Source: an uncultured Bacteroidota bacterium
GTDB taxonomy: Bacteria; Bacteroidota; Bacteroidia; Chitinophagales; Saprospiraceae
NCBI GenBank assembly: GCA_937872515.1
Contig: CALMSX010000059.1
Coordinates: 1-54,007 of the forward strand
Length of the DNA stretch: 54,007 bases
Reading direction: 5' to 3'
A program made the position numbers and the translations under genes. Below are positions 36,666 through 44,587 of the stretch, piece by piece (the stretch's first letter is position 1; each line of letters opens with the position of its first letter). The notes below the pieces were generated by a model that saw nothing but the letters and a program-made list of their open reading frames with translations, made no database searches and was not told the DNA's origin.

Positions 36666-37019
36666 TTAATGATTCAACAATAATCCGTATATTTTAGGTG
36701 CAAAAATCAATATTCCAATTATTAGAGATGAAATGGCCCCAATCAAAACAGCCCCGGCAGCCAAATCTTTCACTTTTTTGATTTTTTCATTCCTTTCCGG
36801 AGAGACAAAATCTGCTAAATTCTCTATGGCTGTATTTATGAGTTCAAGGGCAATCACCAGTCCTATGGCAAAAACCAAAAAAATCCATTCAGACAATGAC
36901 AAATTAAAATAGACTCCTGCAACTATGCTCCCAATAGCCATTATCAGGTGAATCCTGGCATTGCGCTCTTCCTTGAACATAACAAATAATCCTTCTAATG
37001 CGTACTTAAAACTGTCCAT
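36666..37019 (-). CDS. dgkA: Diacylglycerol kinase (DgkA-type)
   Basis: This 117-residue integral membrane protein has three helices and the DgkA signature IALELINTAIENLADF (residues about 56-71). An amphipathic N-terminus (FKYALEGLFVMFKEERNARIH) is also present. It phosphorylates diacylglycerol or undecaprenol-type lipid alcohols to recycle lipid carriers. The cytoplasmic segment SPERNEKIKKVKDLAAGAVL is complete. Length matches the family. The next upstream gene (GNAT) is 83 bp away on the same strand. Confidence 0.93.
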   Translation of the reverse strand: MDSFKYALEGLFVMFKEERNARIHLIMAIGSIVAGVYFNLSLSEWIFLVFAIGLVIALELINTAIENLADFVSPERNEKIKKVKDLAAGAVLIGAISSLIIGILIFAPKIYGLLLNH

Positions 37020-37102
37020 CTCTTGATTTAATTAGGTCTGTGATATTATCCAAACACCATTTCTAAAATGTTACCAATACAATGTGTTGTTAACATGGTT
37101 TA

Positions 37103-37582
37103 TTACTCCCGTCTAAAAATATATTCTTCAATTTCTTTTCCTCTTGCGCTGGCATATCCAGTATCATTGCCAATTCTTAGAAAGCCATTTTTTTCCAAAA
37201 CTTTTTGTGATCCCCTATTGTCAAAAGCTACCCTTGCATGTAATGGTCGGGATTTTTCTAATTCCAAAAATTGTCTTAATGCCTCTGCACCTATACCCTT
37301 ACCCCACATCTGTCTGTCTATCCAATAAGTGATTTCTGCCTCTCCTTCTATCTCAAACTTTGCAATACTGCCAACTATTTCACCTTCTAAAAGTATGGTT
37401 TGATTGTTGATCGTGGGGTCATCCAGAAAGGGACGATACTTGGTCAGATAAGCTTCCAAATCCAAAGGTTGTTTTGGTGTAAAAGCAGCCATATAATTGG
37501 CTTCTTCGTCGAGTTGAAAATGAAAAAGAACATTTAAATCTTCTTCCGTAGTGGGTCTCACCTTTACTTGGTCTTTAAACAT
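37103..37582 (-). CDS. GNAT acetyltransferase
   Basis: This 159-residue GNAT N-acetyltransferase has the acetyl-CoA binding segment WIDRQMWGKGIGAEALRQFLE (R/Q-x-x-G-x-G/A). The C-terminal motif is ARVAFDNRGSQKVLEKNGFLRIG, as in the RimJ/RimL group. It begins with KVRPTTEEDLNVLFHFQLDEEAN. It is cytoplasmic with no signal, and its substrate is unknown. It stands 26 bp downstream of the S41 peptidase gene on the same strand, so the two may be co-transcribed. Confidence 0.85.
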   Translation of the reverse strand: MFKDQVKVRPTTEEDLNVLFHFQLDEEANYMAAFTPKQPLDLEAYLTKYRPFLDDPTINNQTILLEGEIVGSIAKFEIEGEAEITYWIDRQMWGKGIGAEALRQFLELEKSRPLHARVAFDNRGSQKVLEKNGFLRIGNDTGYASARGKEIEEYIFRRE

Positions 37583-37608
37583 TTAATTAGTTAATTTTCA
37601 CTAAATGA

Positions 37609-38619
37609 TTAGTCTCGGGACTTATCTTCTCTTAGCGGATTATTAATAATATGTAACACGTCATGAATATTTGATTTTGCCTCCAGAGGAAAATCTGGCC
37701 TTATCATGTCTTCCATTCGATCGGGCACTTTGTTTGAAAGAAAGAGTCTCAGTCGGGACAATGTAAATACAATTTTAGATTTTGGCAGTTTATACCCGGT
37801 AGCATTTCCAAATGTATTAAAAAGACCTTTTGGCTGCTGCCCTATAATGGTTGCGCCATTTCTTTGCATGTGATACGAAAAAAGCATGCTACCTGAAGCA
37901 ATTCGATCGTTGATCCACACATATACACGGGGCGACCCATTGATTTTTCTATTTGATGTATGCTTGTTAATTGTAAGTCCGGAGAAATATTCTTTCAATT
38001 TTGAAAAATACTTTCTTAAGCCCGTTGAATGTTTAAATTTAACTTTTTCATAGATTTTTGATTTTGAAGGAAGAAAATAGGAAAGCGCCATAACTACATT
38101 TCCTATTTCCCCGCCTCTATTATTTTGAATGTCTACAATAACATTTTTAGGCCTCTTTTTGCGGTATTGATGCGAAAATTCATCCAATACATCGCTGAGT
38201 AAGTCACCCTCCATAAAATTTCCTATCCTAAGATAGAGCACAGAATCAGAAATACTACTGACACTAAATGGGTTTTGATGGTCTTGGATTTTTTTCTTTT
38301 GATGGATAACCCTTGAATGGCCATCGTCAATGTGATTGATAATTTTAGCCAATCTCTCTTCGAATGAGTCAATTGAAATTGGACTGTCAATAGTAGCAAC
38401 TTTATCAAGCGAAGTAAAAATCTCTTCTTTTTTTCCTTCCCAATTGATGTCAAAATACCGGGATTCCAGATTCTTTTTTAATTGTTTTATATCATATTGT
38501 ATATCCTCTGGATTCATGAATTGATGGTAATCAAATGTCTCATTTATTTTAATTGAACAGCCAGTCAATAAGGGGAGACAGATGAAAAATCTTAAAATTT
38601 GTTGGATTGAGTTTTTCAT
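37609..38619 (-). CDS. S41-family peptidase lipoprotein
   Basis: This 336-residue lipoprotein has the lipobox LLTGC (C21). It has an S41 (tail-specific/C-terminal-processing) peptidase core: DDGHSRVIH, VIVDIQNNRGGEIGNVVMAL, then VYVWINDRIASGSMLFSYHM carrying the candidate catalytic serine (residues 242-244). GATIIGQQPKG follows with K264 in the place of the catalytic lysine. I see no PDZ domain between the N-terminal helices and the catalytic core, so it belongs to the shorter, tricorn-like S41 group. It is probably periplasmic and membrane-tethered. Activity is plausible but the serine assignment is by eye. Confidence 0.8.
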   Translation of the reverse strand: MKNSIQQILRFFICLPLLTGCSIKINETFDYHQFMNPEDIQYDIKQLKKNLESRYFDINWEGKKEEIFTSLDKVATIDSPISIDSFEERLAKIINHIDDGHSRVIHQKKKIQDHQNPFSVSSISDSVLYLRIGNFMEGDLLSDVLDEFSHQYRKKRPKNVIVDIQNNRGGEIGNVVMALSYFLPSKSKIYEKVKFKHSTGLRKYFSKLKEYFSGLTINKHTSNRKINGSPRVYVWINDRIASGSMLFSYHMQRNGATIIGQQPKGLFNTFGNATGYKLPKSKIVFTLSRLRLFLSNKVPDRMEDMIRPDFPLEAKSNIHDVLHIINNPLREDKSRD

Positions 38620-38751
38620 TATAGGCTCAAGCTTTTTAATTGGTTAAAATAAGAATGGCCCCAATAACCATCTTTAATCTATCTGTAAAACGGGTAACAA
38701 AATTAAAATCCTATTCAACAATCAGCATTCTTGACAATACATTGTGTTTTA

Positions 38752-40332
38752 TTAAATTTTCACCATCCTGTTTACTTTGACCTTGCCATCAACCTCCAAC
38801 CTAATGAAATAGTTTCCGTCAGCAAGATGGAGGTTTGACAAGTTGATGCTCTCAATGTATTTGCCATATCCCCTCTTTTCATCTCTGATGATCCATGCCA
38901 CAATGCGCCCATCAAGATCCTGGAGGGAAAGATTGACGTTGGCACTTTCATGCAACTTAAACGAAACATATTGAATCTCTTTTGATGGGTTGGGATAATT
39001 TTCAAGCTCCACCTCATTAGATTTTTTAAACTCTTGGGTGCCGGTAGAATTTACAAAATCATCCAAACGTGCTATATGGGTCCAGATACTCAACTCGCCA
39101 TTATGGAGCCTGGTCCAGATAGGACGAATCACTCCATCATGCACACTGAGATTGGTGTAATCACCAAAAAAAATATTCTCATTGGGCAGGAAGGGAGCCT
39201 CACTGATTTTTCGATTGATAAAGGTTTGGCCGCCATCCATAGAAAGGGCCATGTAGACATCAGTGGCGTTGTTGGAATGATTTCGGCGGTCATAAAATAC
39301 AAAATACAAATGACCATTGTTTTGGTCAATGGCCATCCAGGTAAAAAACTGGTGTCTGCCTGTATTGTCATCATTTACCTTTATGGGAGCTGACCAACTT
39401 TGCCCGCCATCCAGAGATTTAGCCAGCCATACATCCGTATTGTCGGTACCATTTCTCTGATCGGTCCAGTTTACATAGATGGTACCCCGGTTTGGGCCAT
39501 TACTCACATCACATGCAGTAACCGGTAACCCATTTGTCCTGTATATGCCTGGAACCAGGAAGTCCCAACCCCCAGGCATTGGGTCAATTTTTATTTCATT
39601 CTCCAACCATGTATCACCACTGTCAATTGACTTATTAAAAACCAAGCCATTGGGTCCCGCCCAACTTATGTAGATCTCACCTTCGGGACCCACTGCCGGA
39701 ACAGCACCTTCCACTGTATTGTCTTTATCCAGGCAATCTCCGGCTATCTTGTTTATTCTTTTGGGAACAGACCAGCTAACGCCGGCATCAACAGATTTTG
39801 AAAATAAAATAACAGTGCTGTCACCAGGATCAGCGCTGTCATATTGATCAAACTGGGTCCAGGAAAGATAGAGGTGATTGTTTTTCCGATCGATGGCACA
39901 CCATTGCTTATCCTGCACCTTAGATCCATTTAATCCGGCAAAAGAACCATCAGACCAGGTCTTGCCCCGATCTTCTGATTTTTGGCAAACAATCCTGTCA
40001 ATCCAACTGCCTGTTGGGGGATTCGAGAGATGGAAAAAATAAAAATCCCCCGCAGTATCAACCGCCAAAACAGGATCGCCCCAAACACCAAAACTTGAAG
40101 ATAAAGTTTTTGTAAGCCATGTATATCCACTGTCAATGCTGATGTAGTAGTTATCTAAATTAGCACCCGCCACCATTACCTTGGGATCTTTTGGGTCGAT
40201 GGCAATGGAAGGCTCATTGGGTTCATTGAATCCACTGATTCTGATATTTTGAGCCTTCAAACCTAAGTTGATAGATATTGGCAAAGTAAAAATCAGCAGG
40301 CACAAATAAAAAGTTAAATTCAACCGGTTCAT
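38752..40332 (-). CDS. T9SS-secreted six-Asp-box (sialidase-like) propeller protein
   Basis: This 526-residue exported protein has a signal peptide and six Asp-box (BNR) motifs: SIDSGYTWL, SEDRGKTWS, SVDAGVSWS, SIDSGDTWL, SLDGGQSWS and SMDGGQTF. They are spaced as the blades of a six-bladed beta-propeller as in sialidases. It ends with a type A T9SS sorting domain (NYPNPSKEIQYVSF... GNYFIRLEVDGKVKVNRMVKI), so it should be secreted or surface-attached. Asp boxes are structural and do not alone prove sialidase activity. I could not identify the arginine triad with confidence. It could bind or cleave glycans, or be a non-enzymatic propeller. Confidence 0.85.
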   Translation of the reverse strand: MNRLNLTFYLCLLIFTLPISINLGLKAQNIRISGFNEPNEPSIAIDPKDPKVMVAGANLDNYYISIDSGYTWLTKTLSSSFGVWGDPVLAVDTAGDFYFFHLSNPPTGSWIDRIVCQKSEDRGKTWSDGSFAGLNGSKVQDKQWCAIDRKNNHLYLSWTQFDQYDSADPGDSTVILFSKSVDAGVSWSVPKRINKIAGDCLDKDNTVEGAVPAVGPEGEIYISWAGPNGLVFNKSIDSGDTWLENEIKIDPMPGGWDFLVPGIYRTNGLPVTACDVSNGPNRGTIYVNWTDQRNGTDNTDVWLAKSLDGGQSWSAPIKVNDDNTGRHQFFTWMAIDQNNGHLYFVFYDRRNHSNNATDVYMALSMDGGQTFINRKISEAPFLPNENIFFGDYTNLSVHDGVIRPIWTRLHNGELSIWTHIARLDDFVNSTGTQEFKKSNEVELENYPNPSKEIQYVSFKLHESANVNLSLQDLDGRIVAWIIRDEKRGYGKYIESINLSNLHLADGNYFIRLEVDGKVKVNRMVKI

Positions 40333-40366
40333 GAGCTACAAAAATTAAATGGCAGTAAATGTAAGT

Positions 40367-40915
40367 CTAATGTAAAAAATATTCTTTCTGAAGAATCGAA
40401 TAAAGAACAGAATCACTAAAATGGTCTGAATGATACACATGTTCTCTTAGAATCCCTTCCTTTCTAAAATTGTTTTTCTCTAATATTTTGATGGAAGGTA
40501 TATTTAGTATGTCAACATTGCCTTCGATTCGGTTCAGCTCTAATTCTTGAAAACCCAATTGCAGAACGGCCTTAACCGCCTCACTCATCAAACCTTTTCT
40601 TAAAAATTTTTCGTCCTCCATCGCATATCCGATTTCAGCCCTTTTATGATCTTTGTTCCAATTGTGAAAACCACATCTTCCTATAATTAGGCCGGTCTCC
40701 CTATCTGTCATCAAAAAAAGTAGAAACCTTCTGTTGTACGTGGAATAACCATTTAGGTGTTTATATTCTTCCTTTAAATAGTCTTCCTCAGAACGGTGAC
40801 CCAGCAAACTTTTAATTTCGTCTTTTGGCCATTCACCAAAAATGGACTTCATTTGTTCCGATGTGATACCCTTTAGTATCATTCTTTTAGTTTCAAGAAT
40901 TGTAAAATTTATCAT
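40367..40915 (-). CDS. GNAT acetyltransferase (RimJ/RimL type)
   Basis: This 182-residue acetyltransferase begins MINFTILETKRMILKGIT when started at 40915. The in-frame ATG at 40978 would add a 21-residue hydrophobic piece foreign to the family. Visible are the central strand FLLFLMTDRETGLIIGRCGFHNW, the acetyl-CoA loop AEIGYAMEDEKFLRKGLMSEA, and the ending NIPSIKILEKNNFRKEGILRE. Together these are typical of Acetyltransf_3. The acceptor is unknown. It is the third GNAT in the window, and none is closely similar in sequence. Confidence 0.85.
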   Translation of the reverse strand: MINFTILETKRMILKGITSEQMKSIFGEWPKDEIKSLLGHRSEEDYLKEEYKHLNGYSTYNRRFLLFLMTDRETGLIIGRCGFHNWNKDHKRAEIGYAMEDEKFLRKGLMSEAVKAVLQLGFQELELNRIEGNVDILNIPSIKILEKNNFRKEGILREHVYHSDHFSDSVLYSILQKEYFLH

Positions 40916-41057
40916 GCAAAGTGAGGTAATTGACAATAAATATTTGAGACACCACAAAGTGGGAAATATACTTTGCAAAATTAATCAAACACCTTTAGAT
41001 AAAAAATAATATCAAATCTGTGGTTCAATCATGCGCGATCTCCAATACAGATTCTAT

Positions 41058-41306
41058 CTATTTACATTCGCATAACTCACATTCCTCCAGGGTTTCAAAA
41101 GGTACAACACCACCGCAACCTCCCCATGTAAAAGGAAGACACTTTTTTTCAACGGGATCAAAATAAAATCTCTGAAATGCCGCATTGCATGGTCCCACTT
41201 CAGGGAGTAAGGCACAATTCGTTTCGCAGGATGTCGGCTTTGAATCTTCCTTATTGCAACTTAATGTAAAGAATGAAATAACCGCAATTATCAATAACAT
41301 TCTCAT
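41058..41306 (-). CDS. Kunitz/BPTI-domain lipoprotein
   Basis: This 82-residue lipoprotein has lipobox TLSC (C17). The mature part holds a Kunitz-like domain with cysteines at 31, 40, 56, 64, 76 and 79 (81 is an alternative for the last). The first four are spaced exactly as in BPTI (9, 16, 8), and the last two differ by 1 residue each. Family landmarks are present: GPC before the reactive loop, RFYFDP, and PFTWGGCGG for the FxYGGC block. The reactive P1 position (after the second cysteine) is Asn41, not Lys/Arg, so trypsin-like specificity is not expected. It is probably a tethered protease inhibitor or toxin-like binder on the cell envelope. Confidence 0.85.
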   Translation of the reverse strand: MRMLLIIAVISFFTLSCNKEDSKPTSCETNCALLPEVGPCNAAFQRFYFDPVEKKCLPFTWGGCGGVVPFETLEECELCECK

Positions 41307-41391
41307 GTTTTGCCGATTTAACTTTTTAAAACTTTTCCTGTACTCAATATTTATTCTATTTTGTAAGGCATTCCTCTAAGGCAAAAAGCTG

Positions 41392-41799
41392 TTATTTTGC
41401 CCTCATCTTATTTCCTTTTAGGTCATGGGTCACCTCAGCCAGTCCCAACGCTTCCATAAGGGGTGGGATGTACATGCCAACACGACCACGCAACCCTTTT
41501 TTCAGTCCATACCATCCACCTACCGGATTGTCATTGGCTCTTCCCCAGGCTTCAACAGTACCTTCTTTGGCAGGTTTTTGTTCATCCGCACTTCCTAATT
41601 CCATCCAGTCTCCATGCTTTTTAAGCATATTGTGCAAGTCATCGAGTATATCGATGTTATAAAACAAAACTGTTTTTCCAACAGTGCACACCAATACCTC
41701 TTTTCCATCTTTTTGATCTACATGCATGGTGTATTCACTGGTCTGGGGAGGCGTCTTTAGCGCCAGCGGCATGTCTTTGGTTCCAATTTTATACGACAT
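41392..41799 (-). CDS. Conserved-looking protein in sigma-factor operon, unknown
   Basis: This 135-residue soluble protein (no signal, no TM) features MPLALKTPPQTSEYTM, VLVCTVGKTVLFYNIDILDDL and a conserved-looking tail RGRVGMYIPPLMEALGLAEV. I have a weak impression of a DUF6855-like protein but cannot confirm the name. It starts 10 bp after the SRPBCC gene and is third in an apparent sigma factor-SRPBCC-this gene operon, which suggests a shared stress or ligand response. Confidence 0.65.
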   Translation of the reverse strand: MSYKIGTKDMPLALKTPPQTSEYTMHVDQKDGKEVLVCTVGKTVLFYNIDILDDLHNMLKKHGDWMELGSADEQKPAKEGTVEAWGRANDNPVGGWYGLKKGLRGRVGMYIPPLMEALGLAEVTHDLKGNKMRAK

Positions 41800-41809
41800 T
41801 TTTTTTGTT

Positions 41810-42277
41810 TTATTTAGTTTTAGAAATTGATTCTGCCTCTGCTTTAAGATCTCTTACATATTGTTCAAATGTTTCATCAAAGGGTGGAATCATTCCAGCA
41901 AATAAAGGAAAAAGCGGGCCTCCAATTTTTTCAACCATTGTAAAATGGGTAAGATTGTTTCCGATGGTTTTAAGGGTAAAAACCCTGCTTCCCATAGCAT
42001 CACCCCAGACCATCTTGTCTTCAGCATCATATTCCTTTACCTTTAAAGAAAATTCTCTCTTTGGGTCGAGTTTTGATCTGAGCTTAATTTTTTCTCCCGG
42101 TGCTATCCTGCCATCAATGGATATTACTGTTGTGTTCCATCTTGGAAAGTCACTGGCATTGGTTAATAATGCCCATACAATGCTTTTGTCGGCCTGAATG
42201 TCAATGCTTACTGCTGTCTCTCGACTAAATAGTTTTTTTGTAGTAACGGCTTTGCCGGAAGAAGGTATTGTTGTCAT
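41810..42277 (-). CDS. SRPBCC (polyketide cyclase-like) protein
   Basis: This 155-residue SRPBCC protein shows the standard entry FSRETAVSIDIQADKSIVWALLTNASDFPRWN. Central strands RIAPGEKIKLRSKLDPKREF and GSRVFTLKTIGNNLTHFTMVE follow. The C-terminal helix begins PFDETFEQYVRDLKAEAE. Such proteins bind hydrophobic ligands in a central cavity. It lies 59 bp downstream of the ECF-type sigma factor and 10 bp upstream of a small conserved gene, all on the minus strand. Role in this operon is unknown; a ligand-linked stress response is possible. Confidence 0.82.
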   Translation of the reverse strand: MTTIPSSGKAVTTKKLFSRETAVSIDIQADKSIVWALLTNASDFPRWNTTVISIDGRIAPGEKIKLRSKLDPKREFSLKVKEYDAEDKMVWGDAMGSRVFTLKTIGNNLTHFTMVEKIGGPLFPLFAGMIPPFDETFEQYVRDLKAEAESISKTK

Positions 42278-42336
42278 TTCAATTAATTTTTGTTTATTAT
42301 TCCTTTGACGCTGTGCCGTTTAAAAACGATAGGGTC

Positions 42337-43137
42337 TCATCCTTCTTTTTCAGGAAAATTTTCCATTATTTTTCTATTGTGTTGAATATGATGCAATTGC
42401 AAAGCTGAACCCCTGGAATTAAATGGGTCAATTTCTTTCATAATCTGCAGTCTGAGATCCAATAGTGTTTCCCGATTGGGGTCATTGGCCCTTTTGGCAA
42501 ACTCAATCTTGTTTTTTTCTACCTCAAAATCTTGTTTAGGATTAAAAATGCCATTTAATTCAGAGCATTGGTGACAGGTTCCTTCTTTGTTAATCAAAGC
42601 ACAACGACCTTCATAAAGGTGCACCATCTTTGATCTGCCCGTATGTAGATAATACTTTACCATGGCCTCAGTTGTCTCAACAATTTCAGCTATTTCTGAC
42701 ACTTTAAATTCGTAAACTTCTTTTAAGAGCAGGCATATTTGTTGTTCTAGTGGTAATGATTTGGCAATGCAAGTCAAACAAAAAGTAATGTGTTCTTTGA
42801 TTTCAAATTCAGCCTGTAAAGAATTTTGCCTGATGGTTTCAATTTCAGGAAAATAATTCGGGTTTGCCAGTGCTTTTTCTCTACAAATATCAGTAACTTC
42901 TTCAGGCCATCTTTTTTTTGCCCTTAAATTATCCTTTGCGATATTAGAGGCAATCGTGAATATCCAGGTTTTTGCGGTACTCTCTCCACGGAATGAATCG
43001 AGTTTTAGTGATGCTTTTATAAAGGTATCCTGGATAATGTCCTCCGTATCTTCGATACTTGCTGTTATCCTAAATAAATAGGATTTTAATTGAGGGATTG
43101 CAGTTTCAAACTCGTGGGTAAATTGGGTAATTGTCAT
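42337..43137 (-). CDS. ECF-type sigma factor with CxxC-containing extension
   Basis: This 266-residue sigma-70-family factor has region 2 (DTEDIIQDTFIKASLKLDSF, then AKTWIFTIASNIAKDNLR) and region 4 (LPLEQQICLLLKEVYEFKVS, EIAEIVETTEAMVKYYLHTG). It is longer than usual ECF factors (about 180-200) because of a C-terminal extension of about 90 residues. Two CxxC pairs are present: C120-C123 between the domains (TFCLTC) and C188-C191 at the extension start (GTCHQC), with C179 nearby. The cysteines suggest metal or redox sensing inside the sigma factor. No anti-sigma gene is adjacent. It heads an operon with an SRPBCC protein and a small conserved protein. Confidence 0.88.
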   Translation of the reverse strand: MTITQFTHEFETAIPQLKSYLFRITASIEDTEDIIQDTFIKASLKLDSFRGESTAKTWIFTIASNIAKDNLRAKKRWPEEVTDICREKALANPNYFPEIETIRQNSLQAEFEIKEHITFCLTCIAKSLPLEQQICLLLKEVYEFKVSEIAEIVETTEAMVKYYLHTGRSKMVHLYEGRCALINKEGTCHQCSELNGIFNPKQDFEVEKNKIEFAKRANDPNRETLLDLRLQIMKEIDPFNSRGSALQLHHIQHNRKIMENFPEKEG

Positions 43138-43320
43138 ACTTTTTTGTCAACGGTGCATAATGGATGAGGTGTCAAATATTTAAATTGAAATTATGTCACT
43201 AAAATAAAGAGTTTTTTTCCAAATAATCATACCACATGAAAATTCAATATTTCAGTGTATTATTGAAATCCATGGTAATTAATGATTACCTTTTTTTTGG
43301 TCGACCAGGAGAAGTGCAAG

Positions 43321-43971
43321 CTATTTTTTATTCCTTTCATTATTAATGGAATTTATGTGACCTCTATTTAAACCAACATAATGAATAGCAATCATCAATC
43401 TAATTCGGTCATCAAGTATATCATATTTCTCAGGAAATAAAATAATGTCTGCAAAAAAACCAGGTGTCATATCGCCTGCTGATTCAATCCGTTTAATTTG
43501 ATTTTTAATTACTTGGTTTGAAGAAGCCAATTCAGTTTTCATAAAATTAAAAAACCTCCCCTTTACATTTATCACAGAATAATAAATTGTATCGGGTATT
43601 GTTTGATTTTCATTCCTTATTTCCCACATATTTGCCCATAGTTCATCTTTAAGTTTATCATCCAAGGTTGATTCAAGTCGCTCTTGACCCTCAATATTAA
43701 AACCAACTTCTATTTTGCTATCTTTAACCTGTGATTTTAGCCTTTTAAAAAATGTTGCATACAGAGTATTTAATTCATTCTTGTTTATTCTTTCTATTTT
43801 GGCCAACTCTAAATCAAACTGATGAAGAAAACCAATCAATTTTTCTGTTTCGACTTTATTAAATAAACGATTGTTTTTAAATTTCGTTTTTTCCTGAAAA
43901 GAGCTTTTACATCCAAATAGAAATACTCCACAAAATAAAACAATGCATACTTGAATATTAATGGCTTTCAT
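43321..43971 (-). CDS. Lipoprotein of unknown function
   Basis: This 216-residue predicted lipoprotein has a hydrophobic signal ending in lipobox LFGC (C21). The mature part is mostly alpha-helical and rich in Lys, Glu and Asn, with no cysteines and no motif I recognise. It stands alone between the sigma-factor operon and an SRPBCC gene, all on the same strand but with gaps over 50 bp. The coding region is AT-rich relative to neighbours. Confidence 0.65.
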   Translation of the reverse strand: MKAINIQVCIVLFCGVFLFGCKSSFQEKTKFKNNRLFNKVETEKLIGFLHQFDLELAKIERINKNELNTLYATFFKRLKSQVKDSKIEVGFNIEGQERLESTLDDKLKDELWANMWEIRNENQTIPDTIYYSVINVKGRFFNFMKTELASSNQVIKNQIKRIESAGDMTPGFFADIILFPEKYDILDDRIRLMIAIHYVGLNRGHINSINNERNKK

Positions 43972-44028
43972 GTCTGTAAATCAACATTATTAAGAACTTT
44001 AAAATGACTTCTTCGTTCATACTATATC

Positions 44029-44487
44029 TTAATTCCAATTGTCTATTTTAATATCGTGGGGTGACGGACTCCCCTTTCCCTCTTCTATATACTGTTTTAA
44101 GCTCAGTAAAAAAACGGCCCATTTCATATTGCAATGTGCCATAAATTCTACCTCCTCGGCCCAATTCATATGTCTAAATAAAACGATGGTATAAATTCCC
44201 TCCTGATGCAATTCAAATACCACTTCTGTTCCAATCCATTCTGTGGGGCCTTCCAAAAATTTCCATCGAACTTTTTGGTTAGACAACAAGTCAATAACCT
44301 CAAACTTTATGCTACCGATCTCATTGCCATGCAAATTATGAAATCGGGTAACTAATATACTACCTACTTCAGCCTCACCACTGGTATCAATTGTCCACCA
44401 ATTACTTATTCCTTCAATTGAGGATAAAGAATCAAATACTTTATAAGGTTCAGACTGAATGCCAACCCTGTGAAAGATATGTGCCAT
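44029..44487 (-). CDS. SRPBCC/AHSA1-like protein
   Basis: This 152-residue protein starts at 44487 (MAHIFHRVGIQSEPYKVFD), which fits the family N-terminus. The ATG at 44565 adds 26 unrelated residues. Typical AHSA1/SRPBCC features are EGISNWWT, GSIKFEVIDLLSNQKVRW and the ending MKWAVFLLSLKQYIEEGKG followed by a short charged tail. It is probably a cytoplasmic ligand-binding protein. It is the third SRPBCC-type protein in the window. The T9SS beta-helix gene lies upstream of it on the same strand. Confidence 0.8.
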   Translation of the reverse strand: MAHIFHRVGIQSEPYKVFDSLSSIEGISNWWTIDTSGEAEVGSILVTRFHNLHGNEIGSIKFEVIDLLSNQKVRWKFLEGPTEWIGTEVVFELHQEGIYTIVLFRHMNWAEEVEFMAHCNMKWAVFLLSLKQYIEEGKGSPSPHDIKIDNWN

Positions 44488-44587
44488 TGAGTTAATTAAT
44501 TTTAAAGGTGAATAAAATAAAATGGAAGTTAAATTTCCTTTTTCTAGCCATTTAATTGTGGTCAAACTTCAAGCTGTCATCAAGTTC

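Noticed and set aside
38752..40332. Confident sialidase assignment
   Set aside because: Asp boxes occur in many propellers. I could not place the catalytic arginine triad, Tyr/Glu pair and Asp, so only the fold is claimed.
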